This document shows, piece by piece, positions 42,701 to 51,579 of a stretch of 64,000 nt of DNA. Each line of letters begins with the position of its first letter. Within the stretch, counting starts at the first letter, position 1. A program made the position numbers and the translations under genes. Source of the stretch: Streptomyces coeruleorubidus. Lineage in GTDB: Bacteria > Actinomycetota > Actinomycetes > Streptomycetales > Streptomycetaceae. The DNA is taken from contig NZ_CP118527.1 in assembly GCF_028885415.1 (NCBI RefSeq), positions 6,262,001 through 6,326,000 of the forward strand. Reading direction: 5' to 3'. The notes under the pieces were generated by a model. That model made no database searches and was not told the DNA's origin. It worked only from the letters and a program-made list of their open reading frames with translations.

Positions 42701-43695
42701 CAGGCAGACCGCACCGCTCCTTCGATTCCTTCGATTCTTTTGAATCCTTCGAAGACCTCGTCGCCGAAGGCGCATCCGTCCCAACAGAAGGCTGGGACTT
42801 CTCCTGGTTCGAGGGGCGGGCCACCGAGGCGCGGCCCTCCTGGGGGTATGCGATGTCGATGGCCGGGCGGCTGGGGCGGGCGAGTGCCGTGCTCGACATC
42901 CAGACCGGCGGCGGGGAAGTACTGGACTTCGCTCTCGACCAGGCCCCGAAGCGGCCCCTGCTCGCCGTCGCCACCGAGGGCTGGCCGCCGAACGTCGCCA
43001 AGGCGACAGCCCTGCTCCGTCCGCGCGGGGTCCCGGTCGTCGCCGTGCCCGAGAACGACCCGCTGCCCTTCGCCGAGGCGGCCTTCGACCTGGTCGTGAG
43101 CCGGCATCCCGTCCGCCCGCACTGGGACGAGATCGCCCGCGTCCTCCAGCCCGGAGGGACGTACTTCGCCCAGCACGTGGGGCCGGGCAGCGTCTTCGAA
43201 CTCGTCGAGCACTTCCTCGGTCCCCAGCCCGACGAGGTAGGCGGCGGTCGCCATCCCGAGGTCGAGCGGGCCGACGCCGAGGCCGCGGGGCTCGACGTGG
43301 TCGATCTGCGGGCGGAGCGGCTGCGTATGGAGTTCAGCCGATTCCCCGCAACCGATTCCCGTGTGCATCTTCAGACGAGGTTTTTCACATCGTTATCGCC
43401 TGCGGCTCGCCTCCGTGCCACGCCTCGCGTAAGTTCAGACCAAGGTAATTCGCGTGAGCAAAGAGTGACTGCGCGGGCGGTACCGCGCAGTGGAGGGGGC
43501 TGCGCGGTGCCAGGGCCTGGGGTCGAGACGGTGCGGGAAGTCAAGCGGGCGTTCTGTGGTCGGGGTCACCCGTTGGGGGGATACGGGGCAAGTCTGCGAA
43601 TGAGCCCCAAGTGGTGGCAAATCTGCAGGACCCCGCCTCAGGGTGCACGATTCCCTGCGTATGGGCTGCATATGGGCTGCGTACGGGCTCCGTGA
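42697..43695 (+). CDS. SAM-dependent methyltransferase with replaced C-terminus
   Basis: 332 residues. The Rossmann-like front has AVLDIQTGGGEVLDFAL (motif I) and AVATEGWPPNVAKA (motif II). ARVLQPGGTYFAQHVG follows (motif IV-like), then a strand near LDVVDLRAERLRMEF. Homologues I know of end in FDIGAVVYFLRK-like residues at this point; here the frame continues into about 120 Arg/Ser/Gly-rich residues with no fold and stops at 43693 inside a tandem repeat. The 3' end appears to have been replaced by unrelated sequence at about 43334. Activity is doubtful. Confidence 0.7.
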   Translation: MTGRPHRSFDSFDSFESFEDLVAEGASVPTEGWDFSWFEGRATEARPSWGYAMSMAGRLGRASAVLDIQTGGGEVLDFALDQAPKRPLLAVATEGWPPNVAKATALLRPRGVPVVAVPENDPLPFAEAAFDLVVSRHPVRPHWDEIARVLQPGGTYFAQHVGPGSVFELVEHFLGPQPDEVGGGRHPEVERADAEAAGLDVVDLRAERLRMEFSRFPATDSRVHLQTRFFTSLSPAARLRATPRVSSDQGNSREQRVTARAVPRSGGGCAVPGPGVETVREVKRAFCGRGHPLGGYGASLRMSPKWWQICRTPPQGARFPAYGLHMGCVRAP

Positions 43696-43703
43696 GGGCT
43701 GCG
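43660..43703 (+). repeat. Four tandem 11-base units
   Basis: TATGGGCTGCA, TATGGGCTGCG, TACGGGCTCCG and TGAGGGCTGCG follow each other exactly, each of 11 bases, close to one helical turn. The methyltransferase frame ends inside the last unit. A binding array or slippage product are both possible. Confidence 0.7.
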
Positions 43704-43836
43704 TTTCGGCCAGGAGCGAGCCGTGAACGAGAGGTTCCGCGGACATCGCCGCGTCGCTGGGTGACTCCGGAGAGTAGTTGTGACACGCCGATGCACGCAG
43801 CATCACTTACGAAGGGTTATGGTGGAAACCCCCCCT

Positions 43837-43878
43837 CGGGCCGGTCCGTCTCCCCCCCACGGACCGGCCCGTTTTTTT
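43837..43878 (+). terminator. Strong Rho-independent-type terminator
   Basis: CGGGCCGGTCCGT (43837-43849) and ACGGACCGGCCCG (43859-43871) form a 13-bp perfect stem around a C-rich loop, followed by seven T. An unusually classical terminator for Streptomyces, isolated in the 43704-44061 gap; it must end a transcript reading from the left, perhaps a small RNA. Confidence 0.85.
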
Positions 43879-44061
43879 GTGCCTCGGGCGCGGCTTGAAG
43901 CACCGGCCGGAATTCTGCGTTCCGCACCCGTGGGCGGCCCACGGCGGCAGCGGGGGTAGGCTTCGCCCCCGGGGACTGCCACACGGACAGGGACCGCCCG
44001 CGGCCACGACCGGGCCGCACGCCGCGGCCTGTCCGATCCGTACGGAGGGGCTGACAATCAC

Positions 44062-44835
44062 GTGAACCTGCGCGACAAGCTGCGTGGCCTGCTGGTCAGG
44101 CTGTACGCACGCCGGGTGGAAGGCCACCTGGACCACGCTCAGGTGCCCAAGCACATCGGCGTCATCATGGACGGCAACCGGCGCTGGGCGAAGGCCGCCG
44201 GTTCCAGCACCGTCCACGGTCACCGGGCAGGTGCCGAGAAGATCGAGGAGTTCCTCGGCTGGTGCGCCGAGACGGACGTCGAGGTCGTCACCCTCTGGCT
44301 GCTGTCCACGGACAACTTCGACCGGCCGCAGGAGGAGCTCGTCCCGCTGCTCGGCATCATCGAGGACGTCGTGCGCACCCTGGCCGCAGACGGCCGCTGG
44401 CGCGTGCACCACGTGGGCACGCCCGACCTGCTGCCCTCCGGGATGCAGACGGTCCTGAAGGAGGCCGAGGAGACCACCGCGCACGTCGACGGAATAGTGG
44501 TCAACGTCGCCATCGGCTACGGCGGCCGCCAGGAGATCGCCGACGCCGTGCGCTCCATGCTGCTCGACGCCCAGGACCGGGGCGCCTCGATGGAGGACCT
44601 CGCCGAGGCCGTCGACATCGACATGATCGGGCGTCACCTCTACACGAGCGACCAGCCCGACCCCGACCTGGTGATCCGCACCAGCGGCGAGCAGCGGCTG
44701 TCCGGATTCATGCTCTGGCAGACCGCGCACTCCGAGTACTACTTCTGCGACGTGTTCTGGCCGGCCTTCCGCAAGGTCGACTTCCTGCGCGCCCTGCGCG
44801 ACTACGCCGCCCGCCACCGGCGCTACGGCGGCTGA
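44062..44835 (+). CDS. uppS: Polyprenyl (undecaprenyl-type) diphosphate synthase
   Basis: 257 residues. Catalytic Asp D37 in HIGVIMDGNRRWAK (about 31-44); also LSTDNFDRP, DLVIRTSGEQRLSGFMLWQT (the RxxG and substrate-binding residues) and FWPAFRKVDFLRALRDYAAR near the C-terminus. It condenses isopentenyl units into the carrier lipid used for wall precursors. A second such gene commonly exists elsewhere in Streptomyces; the product chain length cannot be told here. GTG 44062 start. Confidence 0.93.
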   Translation: MNLRDKLRGLLVRLYARRVEGHLDHAQVPKHIGVIMDGNRRWAKAAGSSTVHGHRAGAEKIEEFLGWCAETDVEVVTLWLLSTDNFDRPQEELVPLLGIIEDVVRTLAADGRWRVHHVGTPDLLPSGMQTVLKEAEETTAHVDGIVVNVAIGYGGRQEIADAVRSMLLDAQDRGASMEDLAEAVDIDMIGRHLYTSDQPDPDLVIRTSGEQRLSGFMLWQTAHSEYYFCDVFWPAFRKVDFLRALRDYAARHRRYGG

Positions 44836-45337
44836 GCCGCACGAGCCGGCAGGAGCCGCACGAGCAGCACCCCGGCGCACTGCGTCCGGCGCGAGGACCT
44901 TCGCGCGGCCCCGCAGGCCGCCGGGCACCGCGGTCACCGCACGTCACAAACCTCCCCGGTGCGTCGCAGTCCCCCCCGGTGCGTCGTAGTCCTCCCCGGT
45001 GTGTCGTAGTCCTTCCCGGTGCGTAGCAATCGTTTCCGGTACCCCTCCGAAGACGCGCGTAACACGGAGTTCACCGGACCGCCGTCATATGCCGTGGCAT
45101 GGCGACGCTCGTTCGAGGGCATAAGCCAGTCAGGTCGACGCCCGAACCCCGGGTGTCGGATCTCAGCGGACGGCACGGGGCCGTCCGCCCGGGAGGCCCT
45201 TTGCACCAGCCCGATCGTGCGGTCACAGCACGGACGAAGAGGCGGAGGGCCGGTTCTCGGCCCGCGCAGGGCGGCCGACGACCGGTCCAGCTCCATTCCG
45301 TCGCTCCCCGACCTCATCCGAGGGGGTACGTCCTTCC
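44836..45337 (+). other. Non-coding gap with tandem repeats
   Basis: About 500 bp between uppS and phoH. It contains the 20-base tandem array at 44951-45041. The rest (45042-45337) shows no ORF with Streptomyces codon use and no RNA family I recognise. The promoter of phoH must lie here. Confidence 0.45.
44951..45041 (+). repeat. Tandem 20-base repeat, 4.5 units
   Basis: Units CCTCCCCGGTGCGTCGCAGT, CCCCCCCGGTGCGTCGTAGT, CCTCCCCGGTGTGTCGTAGT and CCTTCCCGGTGCGTAGCAAT, then CGTTTCCGGTA. Exactly 20-base periodicity with no spacer. CCGG is kept in every unit. Confidence 0.8.
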
Positions 45338-46663
45338 GTGGTGACCAGCACAAAGCGCCACAAGCCCGACCGGCGCACCTATGTTCTCGACACCAGCGTC
45401 CTGCTGGCCGACCCGAACGCCCTGAGCCGCTTCGACGAGCACGAGGTCGTGCTTCCCATCGTCGTGGTGACGGAACTGGAGGCCAAGCGGAACCATCCCG
45501 AACTCGGCTACTTCGCCCGGCAGGCCCTGCGCCTGCTCGACGACTTCCGGGTGCGGTACGGCCGCCTCGACGACCCCATCCCCACCGGGGACCTCGGCGG
45601 AACCGTCCGTGTCGAGCTCAATCACTCGGACCCCAGCGTGCTGCCCAGCGGCTACCGCCTGGGGGACAACGACTCCCGCATCCTCGCGGTCGCCCGCAAT
45701 CTCCAGGCCGAGGGGTTCGACGTCACCGTCGTGTCGAAGGACCTCCCGCTCAGGATCAAGGCGTCCTCCGTCGGACTCCTCGCCGAGGAGTACCGCGCGG
45801 AACTCGCCATCACGGACTCCTCCGGCTGGACCGGAATGTCCGAACTGACCCTGCCCGGCGAGCAGGTGGACATCCTCTTCGAGGAGGGGCACGTCTACGT
45901 CCCCGAGGCCGCCGACCTGCCGGTGCACACGGGCCTGATGATCCAGTCGGAGCGCGGCAAGGCGCTCGGGCGGGTCACGCCCGAGGGCAACATCCGTGTC
46001 GTACGCGGGGATCGTGAGGCGTTCGGCATCAAGGGCCGCAGCGCCGAGCAGCGGATCGCGCTGGACCTGCTGCTCGACCCGGACGTCGGGATCATGTCCA
46101 TGGGCGGCCGGGCCGGCACCGGCAAGTCGGCGCTGGCGCTGTGCGCGGGTCTGGAGGCGGTGCTGGAGCGCCGTCAGCACCAGAAGGTGATGGTCTTCCG
46201 TCCGCTGTACGCGGTGGGCGGGCAGGAGCTCGGCTATCTGCCCGGCACCGAGGCGGAGAAGATGAGCCCCTGGGCGCAGGCGGTGTTCGACACGCTGTCG
46301 GCGGTCACCAGCCGGGAGGTCATCGAGGAGGTCACCGCCCGCGGGATGCTGGAGGTACTGCCGCTCACCCACATCCGCGGCCGTTCGCTGCACGACGCGT
46401 TCGTGATCGTCGACGAGGCCCAGTCGCTGGAACGGAACGTACTTCTTACCGTTCTGTCCCGTATCGGGGCCAATTCACGGGTGGTTCTCACCCATGACGT
46501 GGCTCAGCGGGACAACCTCAGGGTCGGCCGGTACGACGGTGTCGTCGCCGTCGTCGAGAAGCTGAAGGGGCATCCGCTGTTCGCGCATGTGACCCTGACG
46601 CGGTCCGAGAGGTCGCAGATCGCCGCTCTTGTGACCGAAATGCTCGAAGACGGGCAGATCTGA
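45338..46663 (+). CDS. phoH: PIN-PhoH protein
   Basis: 441 residues from GTG 45338. An N-terminal PIN domain ([25 protein letters not shown]; about 15-165) is followed by a PhoH ATPase domain with Walker A GRAGTGKS (257-264), Walker B FVIVDEAQ and [10 protein letters not shown]. PhoH2-type proteins join RNA cleavage to helicase activity; the same is possible here. The operon context gives no more clues. A stem-loop after the stop ends the transcript. Confidence 0.92.
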   Translation: MVTSTKRHKPDRRTYVLDTSVLLADPNALSRFDEHEVVLPIVVVTELEAKRNHPELGYFARQALRLLDDFRVRYGRLDDPIPTGDLGGTVRVELNHSDPSVLPSGYRLGDNDSRILAVARNLQAEGFDVTVVSKDLPLRIKASSVGLLAEEYRAELAITDSSGWTGMSELTLPGEQVDILFEEGHVYVPEAADLPVHTGLMIQSERGKALGRVTPEGNIRVVRGDREAFGIKGRSAEQRIALDLLLDPDVGIMSMGGRAGTGKSALALCAGLEAVLERRQHQKVMVFRPLYAVGGQELGYLPGTEAEKMSPWAQAVFDTLSAVTSREVIEEVTARGMLEVLPLTHIRGRSLHDAFVIVDEAQSLERNVLLTVLSRIGANSRVVLTHDVAQRDNLRVGRYDGVVAVVEKLKGHPLFAHVTLTRSERSQIAALVTEMLEDGQI

Positions 46664-46700
46664 CCGTCCTGCCCCAAACGGGGGCGGTTACGCAGTAGTT

Positions 46701-46741
46701 GGCGCCGTCCGGAAAGGCGAAGAGCCTAGCCGGGCGGCGCC
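46701..46741 (+). terminator. Stem-loop downstream of phoH
   Basis: GGCGCCGTCCGG (46701-46712) pairs with CCGGGCGGCGCC (46730-46741) with a single wobble. No T run; typical of Streptomyces stem-loop terminators. It lies 38 bp after the phoH stop. Confidence 0.65.
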
Positions 46742-47083
46742 TTCGCATGTGGCAGTTCCTGTGAATCTCCCGCGTCAAACGGGATGTGAGCTTTCACACG
46801 CAACTGGGAATTGCCTTGCCCCGTCGGGTTACGGCAGAGTCTCACTCCTGTCAGGCCCCGCATACGACACACCTGTACCCCCAGCGGTACGGCACCACTA
46901 AGAGCACAGCGTCAACTGCATAGCGATGTCGTATGCCGCCCGAGCACTACGCGGCACTCCCCACGCGGGAGTTGCCCACCGGGCCCGCGCCTCCCGTGAC
47001 CCCGCAGTTGGGGAGGCCAGTGCCAGGGGCACGATTGCGTCCGCGAGGGTCACCGAAGCGGGCGATGCTGGAAGGAAAACCGT
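46742..47083 (+). other. Leader region upstream of the SLT gene
   Basis: About 340 bp with no ORF of good codon use. Wall-hydrolase genes of Streptomyces often have c-di-AMP (ydaO) riboswitches here, but I could not find the expected conserved strings. Inverted segments near 46960-47030 give possible stem-loops. No call made. Confidence 0.35.
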
Positions 47084-47785
47084 GTGAGCCGGATCTCGGT
47101 CCGGGGATTCGCAGTGGCTTCGGCCACGGCGGTCACCGCTGTCGGAAGCGTCGTCGGCGTTGCCTCTGGCAGCACCGCGCAGAACAACGACGCCGAAGCG
47201 ACGGCCAGCGGCACCACCCTGCTCGCGGACATTCCCGCGGGCCAGCAGGCCCAGGTGCAGACGGCGTCGCTGACTCAGCAGGCCGACGCACAGGCCATCG
47301 CCGCCGACGCGAGCGCGAAGAAGGACGCCGAGGAGGCCGCCCGCAAGGCTGCCGCCGAGACGGCCATCGCCAAGAAGAAGGAAGCCGCCGAGAAGGCCGC
47401 CGCGGCCGAGAAGGCCGCCAAGGAGCGCGCGGAGGCCAAGGAAGCCGCCAGCCGCTCCAAGGACATCTCCGACTTCCCCGTCGCGACCTCCTACACCATC
47501 GCGCAGATCCAGGCGATGGCGCGGCAGATGGTGCCGGCGGGTCAGTTCCAGTGCTTCAGCAACATCGTGGACCACGAGTCCGACTGGAACTACAAGGCGG
47601 TCAACCCTTCCTCCGGGGCCTACGGCATGTTCCAGGCGCTGCCCGGTTCCAAGATGTCGTCCGTCGGTGCCGACTGGCGGACCAATCCGGCCACCCAGAT
47701 CAAGTGGGGCCTGAACTACATGAACGACCGCTACGGCAGCCCGTGTGATGCCTGGTCGTTCTGGCAGGCCAACAACTGGTACTGA
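47084..47785 (+). CDS. Secreted SLT-type transglycosylase
   Basis: 233 residues from GTG 47084. A signal peptide is followed by an Ala/Lys/Glu-rich coiled-coil (about 65-130), then the SLT domain at about 150-233 with catalytic Glu E165 in NIVDHESDWNY and GAYGMFQALPGSK. Short C-terminal SLT modules of this type end in NNWY as here. It cleaves glycan strands outside the cell. A 17-bp perfect stem-loop follows the stop. Confidence 0.9.
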   Translation: MSRISVRGFAVASATAVTAVGSVVGVASGSTAQNNDAEATASGTTLLADIPAGQQAQVQTASLTQQADAQAIAADASAKKDAEEAARKAAAETAIAKKKEAAEKAAAAEKAAKERAEAKEAASRSKDISDFPVATSYTIAQIQAMARQMVPAGQFQCFSNIVDHESDWNYKAVNPSSGAYGMFQALPGSKMSSVGADWRTNPATQIKWGLNYMNDRYGSPCDAWSFWQANNWY

Positions 47786-47817
47786 GCCCGCGGCCCTGAG
47801 CCGCAGCCACTCCTCAG

Positions 47818-47854
47818 CGCGAGCCCCTCACCGTCGTACGGTGAGGGGCTCGCG
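47818..47854 (+). terminator. Perfect 17-bp stem-loop terminator
   Basis: CGCGAGCCCCTCACCGT (47818-47834) and ACGGTGAGGGGCTCGCG (47838-47854), loop CGT. Lies just after the SLT gene. No T run. Confidence 0.8.
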
Positions 47855-47924
47855 CCATGTACGGTCTTGACGGACGACTCCAGGTGGGGGAGTGGTGCGG
47901 AGAGACGGGGGAAAAGGACGGATC

Positions 47925-49241
47925 ATGTCGCGAGTGCCAGGGTGGCTCGGCCGGCTCGGTGCCGGACTGACCGAGATGAGCGAACGGTGGAACGAACGCC
48001 GCGCCGAGGCCGAACGGGAGCGGGACGAGACCGAGTCCCGGGCGTCGTCCGACGAACAGGTGCCGCCGCCCCCGGACTACGCGCCCGACATTCCCGCCCG
48101 GCCCGATCCCGCGCTGGCCGTGCCGTGGGGCGTGCGGGTCGCGGCGGAGGCCGGCTGGCGGCTGCTCGTCCTCGCGGGCACGCTGTGGGTGCTGACGCGG
48201 ATCATCAGCGCCGTCCAGCTGGTGGTGCTGGCGTTCGCGAGCGCACTGCTCATCACCGCGCTCCTCCAGCCGACTGTGGCGCGGCTGCGGCGGCTGGGAG
48301 TGCCACGTGGGCCGGCCACGGCGCTGACCGCGATCCTCGGCTTCGTCGTCATGGGGCTGATCGGCTGGTTCGTGACCTGGCAGGTCATGGAGAACATCGA
48401 CGACCTCTCGGGCCAGATCCAGGACGGCATCGACGAGTTGCGGAACTGGCTGCTCAACAGCCCGTTCCACGTCACGGACAAACAGATCAACGAGATCGCC
48501 AAGAACCTGCGGGAGGCGGTCGGCGCGAACACCGACCAGATCACCTCGGCCGGGCTGGAGGGCGTGACGGTCGTCGTCGAGGCGCTGACGGGGATCTTGC
48601 TGGCGGCGTTCTCGACGCTGTTCCTGCTCTACGACGGCAAGCGGATCTGGCAGTGGACGCTGAAGCTGGTGCCGGCGGCGGCACGGCCGGGCGTGGCCGG
48701 GGCCGGGCCCGCGGCGTGGCGGACGCTGACGGCGTATGTGCGGGGCACGGTGATCGTCGCGCTGATCGACGCGATCTTCATCGGGCTGGGGATCTACTTC
48801 CTCGATGTGCCGATGGCCGTGCCGCTGGCGGTGTTCATCTTCCTGTTCGCGTTCATCCCGCTGGTGGGTGCGGTGGTGTCCGGAGCGCTGGCGGTGGTGG
48901 TCGCGCTGGTCACCCAGGGGGTGTTCACGGCTGTCATGACGCTGGCGGTGGTGCTGGCGGTGCAGCAGATCGAGGGCCACATCCTGCAGCCGTTCATTCT
49001 GGGGCGGGCGGTGCGGGTGCATCCGCTGGCCGTGGTGCTGTCGGTGGCGTGCGGGGGGATGGTGGCCGGGATCGGGGGCGCGGTGGTCGCCGTGCCGTTG
49101 GTGGCTGTGACGAACACGGTGGCGGGGTATCTGCGGGCGTATTCACGGCAGTCGGCGTTGCGGCATTCGGTGCGGCCTCGCGGGGCGACAGCAGCGGGGG
49201 CGGCGGAGCAGCCCGGCACTTCCGAGGCGCCGTCGGAGTAG
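47925..49241 (+). CDS. AI-2E family transporter (PerM-like)
   Basis: 438 residues from ATG 47925 with AAAAGGA eight bases upstream; GTG 47892 is an alternative. The N-terminal 75 residues are charged and disordered. Eight hydrophobic segments follow, with the family's YDGKRIWQW loop and AWRTLTAYVRGTVIVALIDA, plus FAFIPLVGAVVSGALAVVVA. Members export diverse solutes or ions; the autoinducer role of the founder is not implied here. A strong convergent stem-loop separates it from ahpD. Confidence 0.88.
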   Translation: MSRVPGWLGRLGAGLTEMSERWNERRAEAERERDETESRASSDEQVPPPPDYAPDIPARPDPALAVPWGVRVAAEAGWRLLVLAGTLWVLTRIISAVQLVVLAFASALLITALLQPTVARLRRLGVPRGPATALTAILGFVVMGLIGWFVTWQVMENIDDLSGQIQDGIDELRNWLLNSPFHVTDKQINEIAKNLREAVGANTDQITSAGLEGVTVVVEALTGILLAAFSTLFLLYDGKRIWQWTLKLVPAAARPGVAGAGPAAWRTLTAYVRGTVIVALIDAIFIGLGIYFLDVPMAVPLAVFIFLFAFIPLVGAVVSGALAVVVALVTQGVFTAVMTLAVVLAVQQIEGHILQPFILGRAVRVHPLAVVLSVACGGMVAGIGGAVVAVPLVAVTNTVAGYLRAYSRQSALRHSVRPRGATAAGAAEQPGTSEAPSE

Positions 49242-49324
49242 CCCGGGCTCCACCCCCTGGCCCCCCGGACTCGTGCCCACGCGCCGCCCGACACGGTCGG
49301 ACAAGACGCCTGGCTCGAAATGCA

Positions 49325-49362
49325 ACAGGGCCCCGCCCACCTGTCGGTGGGCGGGGCCCTGT
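49325..49362 (+). terminator. Bidirectional terminator between transporter and ahpD
   Basis: CAGGGCCCCGCCCACC (49326-49341) and GGTGGGCGGGGCCCTG (49346-49361), loop TGTC, plus flanking A/T pair. 16-17 bp perfect stem between convergent genes. Confidence 0.85.
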
Positions 49363-49385
49363 AACTCAAGGCGTACAGCCGAGGG

Positions 49386-49919
49386 TTACTCGGACAGCAC
49401 CGCCTCGGCGTCCAGCGTCACGCCGACCGCCTGGATCACGGACGCGATCTTGAACGCCTCCTGGACGACCTCGCGGTCGAGGCCGGCCTTGCGGAGGACC
49501 TGCTCGTGGGAGTCGAGGCACATGCCGCAGCCGTTGATGGCGGAGACCGCGAAGGACCACAGCTCGAAGTCGACCTTGTCGACGCCGGGGTTGCCGATGA
49601 CGTTCATCCGCAGGCCCGCGCGCAGGTTGCCGTACTCGTGGTCCGTGAGGAGGTGCCGCGTGCGGTAGAAGACGTTGTTCATCGCCATCACCGCGGCGGC
49701 GGACTTGGCGGCCGTGTACGCCTCCGGCGACAGGTTGGCCTTCGCCTCCGGCTCCAGCTCGCGCAGCACGATCGGGGAGCGCGAGGCGATCGCGGTCGCC
49801 AGCACCGTGCCCCACAGCTGCTGGGCCGGCAGGTCGGAGTTGCCGATGACCGAGCCCAGGTTGAGCTTCAGGTCCTTGGCGTAGTCCGGTACGCGGGACT
49901 TCAGGGAGTCGAGGGACAT
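49386..49919 (-). CDS. ahpD: Alkyl hydroperoxidase AhpD
   Basis: 177 residues. The active-site C131-x-x-C134 lies in [11 protein letters not shown], with H138 next; this matches the redox pair of Mycobacterium AhpD. It recycles oxidised AhpC with thiol donors such as lipoylated E2 subunits. The start is 3 bp from the ahpC stop, so the two are one operon divergent from oxyR. Confidence 0.95.
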   Translation of the reverse strand: MSLDSLKSRVPDYAKDLKLNLGSVIGNSDLPAQQLWGTVLATAIASRSPIVLRELEPEAKANLSPEAYTAAKSAAAVMAMNNVFYRTRHLLTDHEYGNLRAGLRMNVIGNPGVDKVDFELWSFAVSAINGCGMCLDSHEQVLRKAGLDREVVQEAFKIASVIQAVGVTLDAEAVLSE

Positions 49920-49922
49920 GCC

Positions 49923-50477
49923 TCACTCACCAGCCAGCAGCTTGACGGGGTCGAGGGTCTCGTCGCCCTTCGACCAGTTGCAGGGGCACAGCTCGTCCGT
50001 CTGGAGCGCGTCCAGGACCCGCAGGACCTCCTTCGGGTTACGGCCGACCGAACCCGCGGTCACCATCGAGAACTGGATCTCGTTGTTCTGGTCCACGATG
50101 AACACCGCGCGCTTGGCGAAGCCGTCCTCGTCCTCGATGCCGAGGTCGCGCATGAGCTCGTGCTTGGGGTCGGCCATCATCGGGAACGGCAGGTCGCGCA
50201 GGTCCTCGTGGTCCTTGCGCCAGGCGTGGTGGACGAACTCGGAGTCGCCGGAGAAGCCGAGGACCTGGGCGTCGCGGTCGGCGAACTCGTCGTTCAGCTT
50301 GCCGAAGGCGGCGATCTCGGTCGGGCACACGAAGGTGAAGTCCTTGGGCCACGCGAAGATGACCTTCCACTGACCCTCGTAGGTCTTGTGGTTGATCTGC
50401 TGGAACTCCTTGCCCTTCTCCAGCGAGACGCAGGCGGTCAGATCGAACTCGGGGAACTTGTCACCGACGGTGAGCAC
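49923..50477 (-). CDS. ahpC: Peroxiredoxin AhpC
   Basis: 184 residues from GTG 50477, AAGGAG upstream. Peroxidatic C51 in FTFVCPTE, and C164/C166 in ELCPCNW near the end, as in the actinobacterial AhpC class with three Cys. It reduces peroxides and is regenerated by AhpD. Transcribed away from oxyR. Confidence 0.95.
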   Translation of the reverse strand: MLTVGDKFPEFDLTACVSLEKGKEFQQINHKTYEGQWKVIFAWPKDFTFVCPTEIAAFGKLNDEFADRDAQVLGFSGDSEFVHHAWRKDHEDLRDLPFPMMADPKHELMRDLGIEDEDGFAKRAVFIVDQNNEIQFSMVTAGSVGRNPKEVLRVLDALQTDELCPCNWSKGDETLDPVKLLAGE

Positions 50478-50610
50478 ACACTCTCCTTGCAGCGAAGAAA
50501 CATCCGGATTGCGGGTGTTTCCCATGGGTTGGACGTTATTGATGTTGGCACAGGGAGGATTGATTACGGAAATAGCTACACTCGGTCGAGTTGATCGGAG
50601 GTAGTTATCA
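50478..50610. promoter_or_regulatory. oxyR-ahpC divergent promoter region
   Basis: 133 bp between ahpC (minus) and oxyR (plus). TACACT near 50576 and the surrounding ACTCGGTCGAGTTGAT dyad-like segment (about 50579-50594) are candidate promoter and OxyR-binding elements. OxyR regulates the adjacent ahp genes in Streptomyces. I have not verified an exact operator. Confidence 0.6.
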
Positions 50611-51561
50611 GTGACTGTGGGTAATAAGCGCAGGCAGCCCAGCCTCGCCCAGCTGCGGGCCTTCGCGGCCGTCGCCGAGCACCTGCACTTCCGGGACGCC
50701 GCCGGGGCGATCGGCATGAGCCAGCCCGCCCTCTCGGGGGCCGTCTCGGCGCTGGAGGAGACACTCGGAGTGACGCTCCTGGAGCGTACGACCCGCAAGG
50801 TGCTGCTCTCGCCCGAGGGCGAGCGGATCGCCGTACGGGCCAAGGCGGTGCTGGCCGAGGTGGGCGCCCTCATGGAGGAGGCCGAGGCGGTCCGGGCCCC
50901 GTTCACGGGCGTGCTGCGGCTGGGGGTCATCCCGACCGTGGCGCCGTATCTGCTGCCCACCGTCCTGCGGCTCGTCCACGAACGGTATCCGCACCTCGAT
51001 CTCCAGGTGCACGAGGAGCAGACCGCCAACCTGCTCGACGGCCTCACCGACGGCCGGCTCGACCTGCTGCTGCTCGCCGTGCCGCTGGGCGTGCCGGGCG
51101 TGGCCGAACTGCCGCTGTTCGACGAGGACTTCGTGCTCGTCACGCCGCTCGACCACTGGCTCGGCGGCCGCGAGGGCATTGCGCGCGAGGCGCTGCGGGA
51201 GCTGAACCTGCTGTTGCTGGACGAGGGGCACTGCCTGCGCGACCAGGCACTCGACATCTGCCGGGAGGCCGGCCGCGACGACGCGCCGGTCACCACGACC
51301 GCCGCCGGGCTGTCCACACTGGTGCAGCTCGTCGCGGGCGGGCTCGGCGTCACGCTGCTGCCGCGCACCGCCCTCAAGGTCGAGATCTCCCGCAGCAGCC
51401 AGCTCCTCACCGGGTACTTCACCGACCCGGCCCCCACCCGCCGGGTCGCTCTGGCGATGCGGGCAGGGGCCGCGCGCGGCGCCGAGTACGAGGAACTGGC
51501 GGCCGCGCTGCGGGAGGCGCTGCGGCCGTTGCCCGTAAGGGTCCTGGACCAGGAGGCGTGA
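50611..51561 (+). CDS. oxyR: LysR-type peroxide regulator OxyR
   Basis: 316 residues from GTG 50611. The N-terminal HTH (SLAQLRAFAAVAEHLHFRDA, ALSGAVSALEETLG) and a C-terminal effector domain are complete. The redox Cys pair is C208 in EGHCLRDQA and C217 in LDIC, nine apart as in E. coli OxyR. Peroxide forms the disulfide and switches on ahpC-ahpD. Stops 18 bp from the convergent FtsX gene end. Confidence 0.95.
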   Translation: MTVGNKRRQPSLAQLRAFAAVAEHLHFRDAAGAIGMSQPALSGAVSALEETLGVTLLERTTRKVLLSPEGERIAVRAKAVLAEVGALMEEAEAVRAPFTGVLRLGVIPTVAPYLLPTVLRLVHERYPHLDLQVHEEQTANLLDGLTDGRLDLLLLAVPLGVPGVAELPLFDEDFVLVTPLDHWLGGREGIAREALRELNLLLLDEGHCLRDQALDICREAGRDDAPVTTTAAGLSTLVQLVAGGLGVTLLPRTALKVEISRSSQLLTGYFTDPAPTRRVALAMRAGAARGAEYEELAAALREALRPLPVRVLDQEA

Positions 51562-51579
51562 CGCGGCCCTTGTGGCGTC

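Noticed and set aside
43335..43695. Genuine C-terminal domain of the methyltransferase
   Set aside because: Composition and lack of motif suggest read-through into non-coding sequence.
44951..45041. CRISPR array
   Set aside because: Repeats are contiguous with no spacers and no cas genes.
46742..47083. c-di-AMP (ydaO) riboswitch before the SLT gene
   Set aside because: The location fits, but the conserved motif strings could not be found by eye on the plus strand.
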